A stretch of DNA of 64,000 nucleotides from Yponomeuta sedellus (GCA_934045075.1 OW203727.1:12067501-12131500); one strand, 5' to 3'. Counted from the stretch's first letter, positions 20,791 through 31,888 are shown. The notes: generated from the sequence alone by a model not told the origin. Translations and numbers: made by a program.

Positions 20791-22701
20791 AAGCGGTTTC
20801 AGTATGGGTAGTACGACAACGCTGATCACTCGTTTCAAATGTCGGTTTAAAATAAAATAATATTAATAATAATTTTATTGTCAAATTATTTTAAGCGTAA
20901 AGCGCCAGTAAAGCGAGACATTGCATTATCAATGAGTGGTAATTTCACCCATCTAGTAGTGAAAGTGCCACTGTGTAACGGTGCAAACCTCTTTACACCA
21001 TTTTTATTTCTTTTTCTATCTATCATTTTCAAATATTTAAATTATGTGACACATTTCGAAATTTACCTCATTTCAATCATTACAACTATACCTTTCGACC
21101 AGATCTAACTATTTTACCTGCTTATCCGTTTTTATCAAGTTTTTCTGTTTTATTATACTAATAATCTTCAAATAAAACAAGTTCCAGTTCTTATTATTTG
21201 TAAAGGATATACAGCATTTCAACTGGATGCTGAATAAATTATCTCATTATGTAGATGCAGGTTAAGTGTTTTCATACCATTGACTCCTAAATTATTTGAT
21301 AGTAGTGCGCGTGTAGACTTGAACCGTCAATGTAATGAATTCGACGCTTTCATGCAGAGGCCCAGTTTTTTCACAGCCTGATACCACACGCAAACACTTA
21401 TAAGTTATAACACTTAAAAATCCACCTTCCTTTTATTTAGGTCAAAATAGCAACTCCAAGCTCTCTTTTAAATCCTTTTGCTCCCACATTTCTTTCTATG
21501 ATGTTTTTATAAAGTTGTGGTGTAGAAAGGAGCCGATCAACAGTTGATAAGCCACATACTAAGCCACGAAAACTTTAAGAGAATAAAGTAAATTACCTTA
21601 TTCTTTTACACTCCATCAAATCAAATATTTTTTTGTTTTATTTTAAAGTAAAGAAACTATATTCTGATTTCTGAGTATCTATATACAATGTAAAATGTAA
21701 GCCATTCGGCCCGTAGTGTAGGAGAGAAAGGCAGCAGAATAAAAAGTCTTGTTATTTTCTCAAGTCATGTTAAATTTAATTCATCAGTTGCTATAGTTGC
21801 TACGTACGATAAGATTACATGATTGCCATCAATAACTTTAACTTCCATTAACGTCCTCAAATCCACTTCTGTGATTTTTATTTCCAGAACTTGTTTGTTA
21901 CCTTTGTTAGCTTTTCAGTCTGGCTTTACTCCCCATTCTACGCTAACACCAGATTGCACATTTGCATTAACATAATCTAGAGGCTTGTCTTACCAATATC
22001 ACTAGTTAGATACTGTAAAAATCTGACTTCCCAGGCAGTTACAGAGTTTCAAATACATCAATCATCGGAAACTCTGAAACCAGTCGCAAGTTTTTCAAAA
22101 ACTTACAAGGTACGCATGTCTTTAATTTGGTTGTATACGGTTAAACAATTAATTATTTTTATGTCACCGAAAACGTAAGCAAAGTAGCTTGACTAATGAC
22201 AAAAAGCGTATTATGCTGAGCACTAACTTGTGGTCCGTTGAATTTTGCCAAAAAATGCCGGCGTTGCATAGTTCGCACTTTTTTATGAAAAACAGTGGAG
22301 GGACCCGGCCGTTTCATGTGTAGACGAGGTTGAATATTTCATTTTTTTCCCTCCAGTAGCGGTGTTCGTGTGACCCGAAAACGGGCCGCACGCGAGGCTC
22401 GACATATAGGACTATGTATTAGAATTTTGTCACTACTATTTGCGTATTCTATGCTGCGCTAGGTTTGGAAAGAAACGATTTAGGATAAAAAGGAAATTTG
22501 TAAATGGAATAAAAAAGCCACTACTTTACCAAAAACTGATCTTAGTTGGTCTTCCATTTTTAAAGTGCACCCATGCACCAATAATGCTCTATGCATCACA
22601 CACACCACTAACCGAAATGCTTCTCGCTAAACTGCACTATCTATAACACACCCCTATATTACTTAATTTTAAAACATACTTAATAGTCAAGTAATCATAA
22701 T
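20791..22701. other. long gap, nothing recognised
   Basis: AT-rich. An AATCAAATATTTTTTTG scrap at about 21618 resembles a LINE 3' tail. The CG-richer part at 22240-22420 has no coding potential that could be recognised. Confidence 0.3.
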
Positions 22702-22712
22702 ACAATTATCAA

Positions 22713-22880
22713 TTATCTGTGCGTAATACAGAGAATATTGTAAAGAGGTTCGAAATTTCACTGATGCCGGCCGGTGAGTCGCCCATTAGCTCAGTTGGAA
22801 AGAGCGCTGGCACGGATAGCCAGAGGTCGCGGGTACGAATCCCGGCATGGGTGGAATTTTTAGCCTCTAAATAGGTTTTT
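22713..22880 (+). repeat. SINE-I copy with 11-bp TSD
   Basis: Flanked by ACAATTATCAA at 22702-22712 and 22881-22891. Includes the upstream part GTAATACAGAGAATATTG, the A box TTAGCTCAGTTGG, and a B box with one change (GGTACGAATCC). It ends CTCTAAATAGGTTTTT, which fixes the 3' end of simple sense copies. Confidence 0.85.
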
Positions 22881-22908
22881 ACAATTATCAAGTAAAACTT
22901 TTTTTAAG

Positions 22909-22958
22909 ACACAGCCACATACATTGCCTCTGGCCCCACACTAGGATACCCTGTGTCT
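22909..22958 (-). repeat. SINE-C 3' scrap
   Basis: The minus strand reads CACAGGGTATCCTAGTGTGG then GGCCAGAGGCAATGTATG, as at 58690-58740. Confidence 0.6.
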
Positions 22959-23097
22959 GAAAACTTTAGTTTTAGTATATTATAATTATCTCATACCCCA
23001 TATAAAACTACAAGCTAGTCTCCAAAGTCCTCATGCACGCTACTTGTCTAAGTAACCATTAATATTAAATTAAATCAACCTTATACATTTATAGAAC

Positions 23098-23252
23098 ATG
23101 GTAGATGTAACAACTCGTCTACTTATTTTGTGGTACCATAACTGTACCTATTTTATTAATAAAAACGAATCTTATTTCTAATTATGAAATACCAGATGTA
23201 ATAACTATAATATCAATAAGAAAATAAGTAGACGAGTTGTATATCTATCATA
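23098..23252. mobile_element. 155-bp MITE with about 30-bp TIRs
   Basis: CAACTCGTCTACTTATTTT (23111-23129) is matched perfectly by 23221-23239; the similarity continues outward through GTAGATGT with one indel. The interior is AT-rich. Confidence 0.7.
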
Positions 23253-25617
23253 TTCTGCAAAAGTATTAGGTTGATTCAATATAATGTTGGGCACATGGGC
23301 AGACTGCCCGACAGCTCATTATCCCATATAATGGACCACCCAGGGCTGCACTCCCACAAGGCTTAATTACCCCTAATCTGGTATTCCGTGATTCTAGCTG
23401 AAGCCTCCCTTGTATAATTAAGCTCCTATGTTCTGCTTTTAATGGACTCATTTATTTATCTTCTTTAATCTCTAATCCAAACGTCCACGGTTCAAACTTA
23501 AGAGTCTGTTTGCAATACAAATAATCTTTTTAACAACTTATTTCCGAATAAAATTACTAGATTTTCTGTCGGGAATGAAGTTGATAATGTGTAGTTCGTA
23601 AGAAAGTTTTATCTCAAGAATCATTTGTGGTTTTCATTATCATCTCTCTTTTATTACTACCACGAATCATTAGTCTGTAAGTAGTTTATAAATACCTACT
23701 ATAAATAAATAATGTCCACTGTATGAATCACGTAAGTAACTTAAATGGGAAAAAAGAAAATGGGAGTGATTTATTACAAGGCAGTAACTGTTATTGCCTC
23801 AAAATAACCTCTATTTTTTTCTGGCACTAGCCACTGTTCTACTGTCCACATAACCGAAGATTAGCTGAAAAGAATACTAACTAGCACGAAGATTGCTTTT
23901 GTGCAATATTATTTTTTCAAGTTTAAATAAAATAGAACTTGAAAAAATAATAGGCATATTTAGTAAAATTTCAGGGATGTTCCGTTATTGAATTACCACA
24001 TTGTAAATAGTAACCAGCTATGAGAATCTTCGGCTACAAATGAGTCTGACGACTAAAAAGCTATTGCAAGAGGAGTTTGTTTGCGTATACGACGGCCGCA
24101 ATGTAAATCATTGTAGGTATCTACAAAAAACGTAATTCTCGTTTTATTGCACTTAGGAACAAATAGTCAGTAAAGTTGCGAAAAGTGTTTCTTAGTATTA
24201 ACCATATTTTTCAATATTAACAGTGGAATTAGTTCGTATCGAATTTTGTGAAATGATAAACATCGTTATATGTGGTAGTGTCACTTGACAAAGATAATTC
24301 ATGGCATATTTCGAAACTGTAACAGAATTATAGTTTTATATAGTTTTTATCGAAACTACCAATTCCGAGAGTGTTTAATAATTAAAATGTCAACGAGAGC
24401 CCAAAACACCATTAAATTTACCACATTCAATGAAATTCTAGCTTTTAGGAACCAAGAAAACTACCAAATGTATAATATATTGGTGTGTTTTTTGAAATAT
24501 CTCGAAACGTGGGTACGTAGGTAGGTATGAATGGATTCACACTACTTATTGGAACGAAAAAGTAAAAAATTGTCACTGCGTCTTAAATAGCCCTTTAATT
24601 GATCTTACAAAAATTTCCTAATAAGTATTCTCTTTCTTGACAACATTTCAATTCAAATTGCTCTGCTGTAATGTTGCACTTTTACAGCGAATGATATACG
24701 TAGGAATAGTGGTAAGACATAGACATCATTTATTGGTAATATTCATTACAAGTCAAGACTCCGTACATAATAACAATCCAATGTAGAAATAACAATCAAA
24801 TTTACAAATGTCAAAAAGAAAATATTACATGTCAATATCATAATAATTGTGCAATCTGTCAGGTCAATCAATTATAGACAAAATAATAATAATACGTATG
24901 TTGAGTAATTTACCTAATTATTGTGCTAAATTCTGCTAAATAAGTGTTAAAAAGCTACGATATTAAGATACAATACGCTAAATATTATAAACTTCTCTGC
25001 TTAGTCACTTTTACTTTTAAGTTTTCGTGAGGCAGTGTAATCCGCCGAATCGCTTTACCCACTCGCACTCAAGCAAATCCTTTTGAAAATACACATAATC
25101 AACGTCATTCACGGGTGACGGTGTTAAGTTTAAATTAAAAGGAAAAGTTCATAAACCGAGGCAGTCTCGTTCAAAGCCGACTATAAACGCTGCCTGATAT
25201 CGCCCGACCTGCTTACGCCGTGCTTCGGCAAAGAATCCGTCCGACCTTCCCTTTTGGAGCCTTTTATTACCGTCTATGGATGAGTGACGGATGTCACTGA
25301 CTTTACTTTGTTTCCTACGTCAATGAAAATATATATACGTTTGCTGATTATTTGATATTTTTGTTTTTTGCTAAAGTCCACTATTATCCCGTACCTAAGT
25401 AGGTACCTTCACACTGGTCATGAGGCCTAAGTCTTCATATTCGTGCATAAAATTCAAATAAGCTTCTTTAAATTTTGCCTCTCTACAATTACTTATTCAC
25501 TTTATATCGTTTGCTAGCACGATACTCACTATAGCACGTTGCCACTTTTCTTTCTCTCAATACAATCGTATTAGGTACAATCGGTAGCACACAAATTAGT
25601 TCGCACCATGCCCACTT
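23253..25617. other. long gap; small hairpin and possible regulatory patch
   Basis: An imperfect hairpin with 20-bp arms around TTTTTTCAAGTT lies at 23907-23953. 25020-25310 is repeat-free with TTTTATTACC and CTATAAACG motifs. The minus-strand frame at 23266-23451 has no recognisable domain. Confidence 0.3.
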
Positions 25618-25632
25618 TAATTATAAAATGTT

Positions 25633-25733
25633 TAAAAACCTATTTAGAGGCTAAAAATTCCACCCATGCCGGGATTCGAACCCGCGACCTCTGGCTAGCC
25701 GTGCCAGCACGGGTTAGTGCATTAAAAAGAATA
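25633..25733. mobile_element. composite SINE-I insertion, short form, 15-bp TSD
   Basis: Flanked by TAATTATAAAATGTT (25618-25632) and TAATTATGAAATGTT (25734-25748), one mismatch. The left 78 bases are SINE-I in reverse. It then switches at the microhomology AGCAC into a sense tail GGGTTAGTGCATTAAAAA that is also found at 30121 and 44517. Confidence 0.8.
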
Positions 25734-25819
25734 TAATTATGAAATGTTGTAATTTTTGTTCTTGAGTGTACAAATTTGTGGCACTTAATGCATTCAAAGC
25801 ATTGTGAACAGTAAAAGAA

Positions 25820-25944
25820 TGGGCCAGTTGCTGAATTTACTAAGTAAAGTTAACAGTAGTGCTGTCTCTTTGAAATTCTCAGAAAAGAGCGTGACAGAAC
25901 TTTACTTAAGTATTAATTTAATGAAATTCTCAATTCATAAACGT
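25820..25944. mobile_element. degenerate copy of the 142-bp MITE
   Basis: GGGCCAGTTGCTGAATTTAC at the left and AATTCTCAATTCATAAACG at the right match the termini at 9039-9180. The interior TCTCAGAAAAGAGCGTGA is shared with 35150-35180. Confidence 0.7.
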
Positions 25945-26078
25945 ATTGTGCGACTTACAAACTCTTCCTATTAGTTGGTTTTATGTTTTTTAACCATAAT
26001 ACACTCTCACTATTGAAGATTTGTAATAGTTAGGGTTGTGACTATTAAAAATTAATAAGTTAATATAGTTGTTAGGAA

Positions 26079-26432
26079 TTGCTCGTAGCCCCGGCTGCCT
26101 GAATGATATTCAACGATTTCGAAGATAAAACAATATACGGCGCGTTCAGTGCATATATGGATAACCGTCTATGACTAACGTTAGTATCATTTCTCCGGGC
26201 GGTTCCGTGCTTCGCAAGGCACGCTAAGCAGTTGGTGCCGGCTGCCGTCGATAGATGGCAGTCGTTAAGCCAAGTCAAAGGCCTTTGGGCGGCTTGAAAA
26301 CCAGTAAGACCAGCCACTAGTCTTGCAAGCCTCCACCATTCCGGACTTGGCCCCCGTGGTAGAGTATGGCTTATACCTTCCTTAGGGAAGAGACCCGTGC
26401 CCCTTGGTGGGGACATAATGGGTTGATGATGA
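26079..26432 (-). repeat. SINE-B copy, divergent subfamily, full length
   Basis: The minus strand runs CATCATCAACCCATTATG to GGCAGCCGGGGCTACGAGC, matching the variant at 8458-8781. Confidence 0.8.
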
Positions 26433-26525
26433 ATAGTTGCCATCGAGCTTGATAGCACACAAAATTTTTAAAGGGACGTTTTTTCTAAGTTGTTTCTAAA
26501 TATAGAATCAACTGGAAATCAAGGG

Positions 26526-26582
26526 ATTCTTTGGCCATGCACTGGGATATCCTATGGATATCCCAGTGCATGGCCAAAGAAT
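26526..26582. repeat. perfect palindrome, 27-bp arms, 3-nt loop
   Basis: ATTCTTTGGCCATGCACTGG... (26526-26552) is exactly mirrored at 26556-26582 around TAT. The arm resembles the GTATCCCAGTGTGGGGCC part of SINE-C, so this may be a collapsed inverted SINE-C scrap. Confidence 0.85.
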
Positions 26583-27144
26583 ACCTTATTTCTCTTATAT
26601 AAATATGAATAAAACACAGTTCATTCCAACATTCATTAGAATTAATAACTCATATGCATTCCATGGAAATAGGCAGTTTTAGTGTAGGGCAAATATTACA
26701 GGACCTAGAACGTTTCTCTATACAACGGAAAAAGTAGGAACAAAAGTTCTCCAAGAAATTGGCCCCAAAACTTGACTTTTTGGCTTGCACCAATGAACTA
26801 CGAATATCCAGTATTCCCAACTCCAATCCCTATAGCCTATTATGCTTAACATAAAGTCGAGGCCTTCGCCCTACAGTGGAACACTAGAGTAACAAAGGCT
26901 ACATTACAAAAATATTGCGTTTCGTTCGCTAGATGGCGCTGACGTTATTCCTTTGACGACAAACAAATGTTAAAGGAAACCTCATCAGCATTCTTGTGAG
27001 TGCCGGACAGAAACAACTTTATGCGGATGTAAACTTTTCCAGTCTTATTTGTAAAAACAAGATTCCTTAAAACACCCCTCAGACGAAATCGTCAATCCTT
27101 TTACGCTACACTATTCATACTACATTTTTTATGTAATCTATAAA
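26583..27144. other. gap, nothing recognised
   Basis: No coding exon or known repeat was recognised. Confidence 0.3.
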
Positions 27145-27416
27145 CGTCCCGTAGGGCACAGACCTTCTCTCAAAGAGAGAGTACGGGCTTAATTACCACG
27201 CGTGCCCACAGCGGATTGGCGCTGAGATATTTGAAACCTCAGACACTCAGGTTTCCTCAGGATATTTTCCGTCACGGTTAGCAAATGGTATTGCTTATAA
27301 CTTCACAAACGTATATACCTAACTTAGAAAACAGTCATTGGTACATGCCTGCACTGGGAATTGAATCTGGGTCTCCCGCTTCCCAGTCCGTTCTACCCAC
27401 TAGGCTATCGCCGCAG
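27145..27416 (-). repeat. tRNA-like SINE, near full length
   Basis: The minus-strand head GCGGCGATAGCCTAGTGGGT is followed by GATTCAATTCCCAGTGCAGG (B box-like), then AGGAAACCTGAGTGTCTGAG and a GGGACGTTTATAG end. Relatives on the minus strand: 53425-53663 and 61930-62207. Confidence 0.75.
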
Positions 27417-27523
27417 TAAGCTACATTGTACGAGTGTTTAATCATCTTTTTATAATATTATGAATAACACAGTTCGTACGTATTTATTGTTATTTATGAC
27501 TATCGTCATAAATAACATAATCT

Positions 27524-27626
27524 ATCGTCGAGTTAGCACCTATAACATAAGTCATTTAGTTGTACTTAGTATAGGGCTAACGAGGTCTGTGTAATATGTC
27601 CATGAACATTTATTTATTTATTATTT
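27524..27626 (+). repeat. 3' half of the ATTT-tailed SINE
   Basis: GTCGAGTTAGCACCTATAAC through GCTAACGAGGTCTGTGTAAT to an ATTT tail, as in 16879-17114. Confidence 0.7.
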
Positions 27627-27937
27627 ATTTGGCCTTCTTTCGGCTTACAATTGATTTAATATATTTAATAAGAGGCTGAATTTGCACATTTCCGTAGCTG
27701 CAAACTTTCGGGGTCCAAAATTGGAGTCTGGAAGGCCAGCGACCTGTCGCGGTACTTTACCCGCCTTCTAATTGGAGGGCCTGCCGCTGTACACGCGACT
27801 TTACCAGCGCACGCAAAGAAAAACCATGCTGCGACGGGAGCACACGAACTTAGCCAAACTTAGACATTCGCACACTGGCGAATTCTCTCAGTCATTTGCA
27901 AAGCAATTACATCTTTTTTTCAAATACGGTATTGGAG
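27627..27937. other. gap, nothing recognised
   Basis: The open frame at 27772-28017 enters the LINE in the wrong frame and has no recognisable domain. Confidence 0.3.
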
Positions 27938-28418
27938 CAAATACACAAATACACTTATGTATGGTAGCGAGACTTGGGTGTGGCAAAAGAAGCAAGAAAG
28001 TAGAATTAATGCAGTAGAAATGAGGTCCTTGAGAAGTATGTGTAGTGTAACTTTGAATGACAGGATACGCAATAGTCTGATTAGAGAACGTTGTGGACTG
28101 AAAGAGGATGTAGTGACTAGAATTGAGAAAGAAATGTTGCGTTGGTTTGGCCATGTGGAGAGGATAAAGGAAGAAAGATTGACGAAACAAATATATATTG
28201 CGAATGTGAGTGGAAGGGCTGGTAAGGGACGTCTCAGACGGACATACATCGACCAAATAGGGGATGTATTAGCAAAGGGAGAGATAAAAAGTACCCGGAT
28301 CGGGCGTGCGTGCATGCAACGACTTATGAACGTTGATGAAGCGAAGGGGATGTGCCAGGATCGTGGCAAGTGGCAGCCCCTGGTCTCTGCCTACCCCTCT
28401 GGGATACAGGCATGAGGT
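27938..28418 (+). mobile_element. 5'-truncated LINE, ORF2 C-terminal 150 codons
   Basis: Open to the stop at 28413-28415. Encodes LMYGSETWVWQKK at the start, then RSLRSMCSVTLNDRIRN, EKEMLRWFGHVERI, RRTYIDQIGDVLAKG and SAYPSGIQA-stop. This is the region after the reverse transcriptase catalytic core of a non-LTR retrotransposon; simple-repeat tails of this kind fit the RTE clade. TATTGGAG at 27930-27937 and 28724-28731 may be an 8-bp TSD spanning the LINE and the array. A second, closely similar copy is at 38724-39125. Confidence 0.8.
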
Positions 28419-28722
28419 TATGTATGTATGTATGTATGTATGTATGTATGTATGTATGTATGTATGTATGTATGTATGTATGTATGTATGTATGTATGTA
28501 TGTATGTATGTATGTATGTATGTATGTATGTATGTATGTATGTATGTATGTATGTATGTATGTATGTATGTATGTATGTATGTATGTATGTATGTATGTA
28601 TGTATGTATGTATGTATGTATGTATGTATGTATGTATGTATGTATGTATGTATGTATGTATGTATGTATGTATGTATGTATGTATGTATGTATGTATGTA
28701 TGTATGTATGTATGTATGTATG
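28419..28722 (+). repeat. (TATG)76 microsatellite, LINE 3' tail
   Basis: 304 bases of uninterrupted TATG directly after the LINE end GAGGT. The long open frames through it on both strands (repeating MYVC or HTYI) are artefacts of a 4-base repeat read in threes. Four-base units give a 12-base translation period with no stop. Confidence 0.95.
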
Positions 28723-28731
28723 CTATTGGAG

Positions 28732-29050
28732 GAAGAGGAGGAGAGTGAGTATTCAGTTATAATGTGAAAGTTACTGTGATCGAATAGCTTGCGCAAATTA
28801 AGCGAAACGTCGCGTTCTCGTGTAGGCAGCTCCAAGCCGACAGAAACTCTAATTTGATAGCACGAGCAAACAAATTATTTGCCCTGTTGGAAGGAGCACA
28901 CGAGCAAGCAAATTACGCCAGTATGTGTCTACCACGGTGTCGCTTCTATGTGTAGCAAGGCCTACACGCAGCGCTTTTCTTTTTAATGGCGACGACTGCC
29001 TTAACGATTTTTATTTCTCTACTAACACTTCAAAATGCTACGCAGCTTTA
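28732..29050. other. gap, nothing recognised
   Basis: Contains the phrase CACACGAGCAAGCAAATTA, an imperfect repeat of CACGAGCAAACAAATTA 43 bases earlier. No gene was seen. Confidence 0.3.
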
Positions 29051-29304
29051 CTTAAGGGGCTGGGCGGTGTTAACTAGCGCCAGCAAAGGAATAAAATGCA
29101 TAATAACTGGTTTTATAATACGTTTTTTACAAAAAAGGAAGATCAAAATTTTTTACAACTCTGGATATTAGAATCAAAAACCTAGGGATTTCATTGATTA
29201 TATTATTAAGATTTTTTATATTTATTTTAAAAAAAAACTATTATGAAATAAGTTACGATGTTTATTCCGTTGTTAGCTCTAGTTAGCACCGCCCAGGGCC
29301 TTAA
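29051..29304. mobile_element. TTAA-ended MITE, about 45-bp TIRs
   Basis: The left end is TTAAGGGGCTGGGCGGTGTT and the right end CACCGCCCAGGGCCTTAA. The arms are about 80 percent identical over 45 bases and both ends lie on TTAA, as for piggyBac-type elements. The interior has no transposase. Confidence 0.6.
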
Positions 29305-29809
29305 CAGTTATGTCACAGGTAATGTAGTTTACGCAATTCATTTGTTCATGCCAAAAATTCATATTACGTATTTATACGAGGTTACTGTTAACTTTAATGA
29401 GATAGGCGCCACAACTTATGAGGTGAAAAGGGAATTTCGTCAAAACTTTAAAGGTATTCGCAAAAAAAGGACTTGCGAGATCGAGTGTCGAAGAGACCCG
29501 TCATTTCCTAAAGTGAATATTCGATACTACTTGTAAAGGTCAAGCTTGGTAGAAGTTGAATAACCCTTACGTGACGTCATTAATACTTTTGCATATTTTT
29601 GTCGTTGCTAAGGAAACCCCCATTATATCTGTTCGAAATAATTTTGACAGGGTGTTGGTGTTATTATGCCTAAAGAATGATCTATATAAATAACATTCGT
29701 AATTATATTATACTTGTTATTTATGCTTTATTGTACTCGAAACATGAAATAATAAATTATAATATCTGATTATGACTATTTCACTGCTGCACTTTAGAAT
29801 ATTCTTTAA
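29305..29809. other. gap, nothing recognised
   Basis: The plus-strand frame at 29258-29536 starts inside the MITE and has no recognisable domain. Confidence 0.3.
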
Positions 29810-29821
29810 AAGTATTAAGTA

Positions 29822-30160
29822 TAAAAACCTATTTAGAGGCTAAAAATTTCACCCATGCCGGGATTCGAACCCGCAACCTCTGGCTATCCGTACCAGCGCT
29901 CTACCAATTGAGCCAATGGGCGACTCACGGCATCAATGAAATTTCGAACCTCTTTACAATATTCTCTGTATTGTATTTGTAAATGAAATTTCATTGATGC
30001 CGTGAGTCGCCCATTGGCTCAATTGGTAGAGCGCTGGTACGGATAGCCAGAGGTTGCGGGTTCGAATCCCGGCATGGGTGAAATTTTTAGCCTCTAAATA
30101 GGTTTTTAAATTTGTTCCTTAGCACGGATTAGTGCATTAAAAATAAAAAAAAAATAGTGT
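29822..30160. mobile_element. composite palindromic SINE-I insertion with 12-bp TSD
   Basis: Flanked by AAGTATTAAGTA at 29810-29821 and 30161-30172. The left half is a near full-length SINE-I in reverse; after a spacer of about 45 bases the right half is SINE-I in sense, including A and B boxes, followed by the extra tail TTGTTCCTTAGCACGGATT and AATAGTGT. The two tRNA-like parts form arms of about 125 bases. Confidence 0.85.
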
Positions 30161-30211
30161 AAGTATTAAGTAATTTAAAAAAAAAAATTTTTTACCTATA
30201 TGACACAGCCT

Positions 30212-30260
30212 ATCCTCCTAACCCCTGACGTCCTATACATAGGACATCCTACAAAGTTTT
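30212..30260. mobile_element. piggyBac-type MITE end
   Basis: TCCTCCTAACCCCTGACG then TCCTATACATAGGACATCCT matches the left end of the element at 12127-12592; the TTAA is lost (TATC). Confidence 0.55.
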
Positions 30261-30304
30261 TTTTGTAAATATCCGCAGGTTTAAAAGATTATTTATTATT
30301 ATTT

Positions 30305-30376
30305 TAGTTCTTTATTGCATTAATTACATGGGCGTGCTTAATGCAAGGAGCATTCTCTTCCAGCAAACCGTTCAAC
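30305..30376 (-). mobile_element. LINE 3' end (GCACGCCC type)
   Basis: The minus strand reads GGTTTGCTGGAAGAGAATGC, TTAAGCACGCCCATG and ends TGCAATAAAGAACTAAAAT. Confidence 0.6.
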
Positions 30377-30844
30377 CAAGATTCTAAGATTCGTAGTAAA
30401 TTTTACCTCCAGGGTTGGAAGGCTACATACATATAGTTAGAATATTTTCGGGGCTTAATCGCGTAGTAATTTATTGCTATTTTACCTCGACGTTTCGAAT
30501 TCTCGTTTTCTCGATGTGTATAAGTCGCGAAAGCTTAAAATATGTTACATACATAGGTATATATACTGTAAATCACAGGCCTCTTAGTAGTGAGTATTTT
30601 ACAGTAACAAGTATGTAAAAGCATTCAAAGTATCTACGATACAGGGTGCTGTTTTTTTCGGCATTTCTGGTAGAGAGATGTAGATAAAAACTTTACATTG
30701 TATTGTCCTTGTCCAGTGCATTAAAAATAATATAATCATGTGGGTACAGCGATATCATTCCGATGTAAAAATCTAACTGCAAAGTAGGTACTCGGGGCTG
30801 CAAGTGATGCCCATTACTTCAGCCAGATGTTGCTGCCTGCCTGT
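30377..30844. other. gap, nothing recognised
   Basis: AGTGCATTAAAAATAATATA at about 30715 resembles the tail found in composite SINE-I insertions. No gene was seen. Confidence 0.3.
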
Positions 30845-31044
30845 ACGTAATACAGAGAATATTGTAAAGAGTTAGTTCAAAAAATATTAGTTCAAAAAAT
30901 ATTGTAAAGAGGTTCAAAATTTTACTGATGCCGGTGAGTCGCCCATTAGCTCAAATGAAAAGGGCGCTAGCAAGGATAGCCAGAGGTCGCGGGTTCGAAT
31001 CCCGGCATGGGTGGAATTTTTAGCCTCTAAATAGGTTTTTACAT
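30845..31044 (+). repeat. SINE-I copy with duplicated 5' segment
   Basis: The upstream part AATATTGTAAAGAG occurs twice, separated by a doubled AGTTCAAAAAATATT. The A box is damaged (TTAGCTCAAATGA), the B box GGTTCGAATCC intact, and the end is CTCTAAATAGGTTTTT. Confidence 0.8.
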
Positions 31045-31628
31045 TGTATGTATTATTTTTCATGCGTATGTACGAACCAAAGACGTTAACAGTGAAGGCG
31101 CTGAAAGAACGTAAATGTCTCACTTAATTGACCGGTGAGTTGTTTGTGTTGTCGGAAGTATCTGCAGAGCGCGGCAAGGCATTTTCTAGTGCAAATCCAA
31201 AGGAAAATTGTAAAAAGCAGCTTCAAAGAGCTCCATCTATTTCGTTGTGTTTTTGTTCGCGGCCTACGGATGTTGGCAGTACTCGGCGGAAATTACCAAT
31301 GAGGGTGAATTTTATCTCGTTTCGTTGTCTTGTCTCTGTTCCCATCTCAGTGTACCTACTTATCTTTTGTAAAAAGCAATGGAGCGTGTCACTTTTTTGA
31401 CAAGTCGGATATATCATAAACAATTTCGTGATGGATGGTACGCAAATGTGGGGTAAGTGTTCCGTTTACGTTCTATACGAGCAGCCAGGTAAAATTAATA
31501 CAATATCGCTTGTTAACATGTGAATGACAAAATATTTATTAATAATTCGCAATGAAAATAATAATTTAAAATGAAACGCGGCAAAAGCATTTTTTAGGTT
31601 TTATGTAAGTATATGGTTATATTTTCGT
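31045..31628. other. gap, nothing recognised
   Basis: Mixed composition. The overlapping frames at 31128-31423 have no recognisable domain. Confidence 0.3.
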
Positions 31629-31873
31629 CGTCAGGCTATACTAGTCCACTGCTGGACATAGCCCTCCCCTAAAGAGCGCCACGTTGTGCTATCATAGGGG
31701 GTAATGCCCATAATCCCCACGCTGGGCATGCGGGTTGGGGATCGCAGTTCGGTGGAATTGTACTGCAAGGGGCTCTGCTGCCCACCCCCGGTTTGTGTCC
31801 CTTAGTCGCCTTTTACGACACCCGCGGGAAGAATTGGGTTGGTGCTATTCTCTAGGCCGACACCACACAGCAC
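31629..31873 (-). repeat. SINE with a LINE-like 3' tail
   Basis: The minus strand reads GTGCTGTGTGGTGTCGGCC, GTCGTAAAAGGCGACTAAGG, CGGGGGTGGGCAGCAG, then TATGTCCAGCAGTGGACTAG and CCTGACGACG. The 3' part has the CAGCAGTGGAC...CTGA pattern of the LINE 3' end at 41398-41467. Copies: 43425-43566, 47768-48035. Confidence 0.7.
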
Positions 31874-31888
31874 GGTTATATTGTAACT

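Noticed and set aside
28269..28835. Long open frames on both strands with repeating MYVC or HTYI
   Set aside because: They are the translation of the TATG tetranucleotide array; no stop codon can occur in a pure TATG repeat in any frame.
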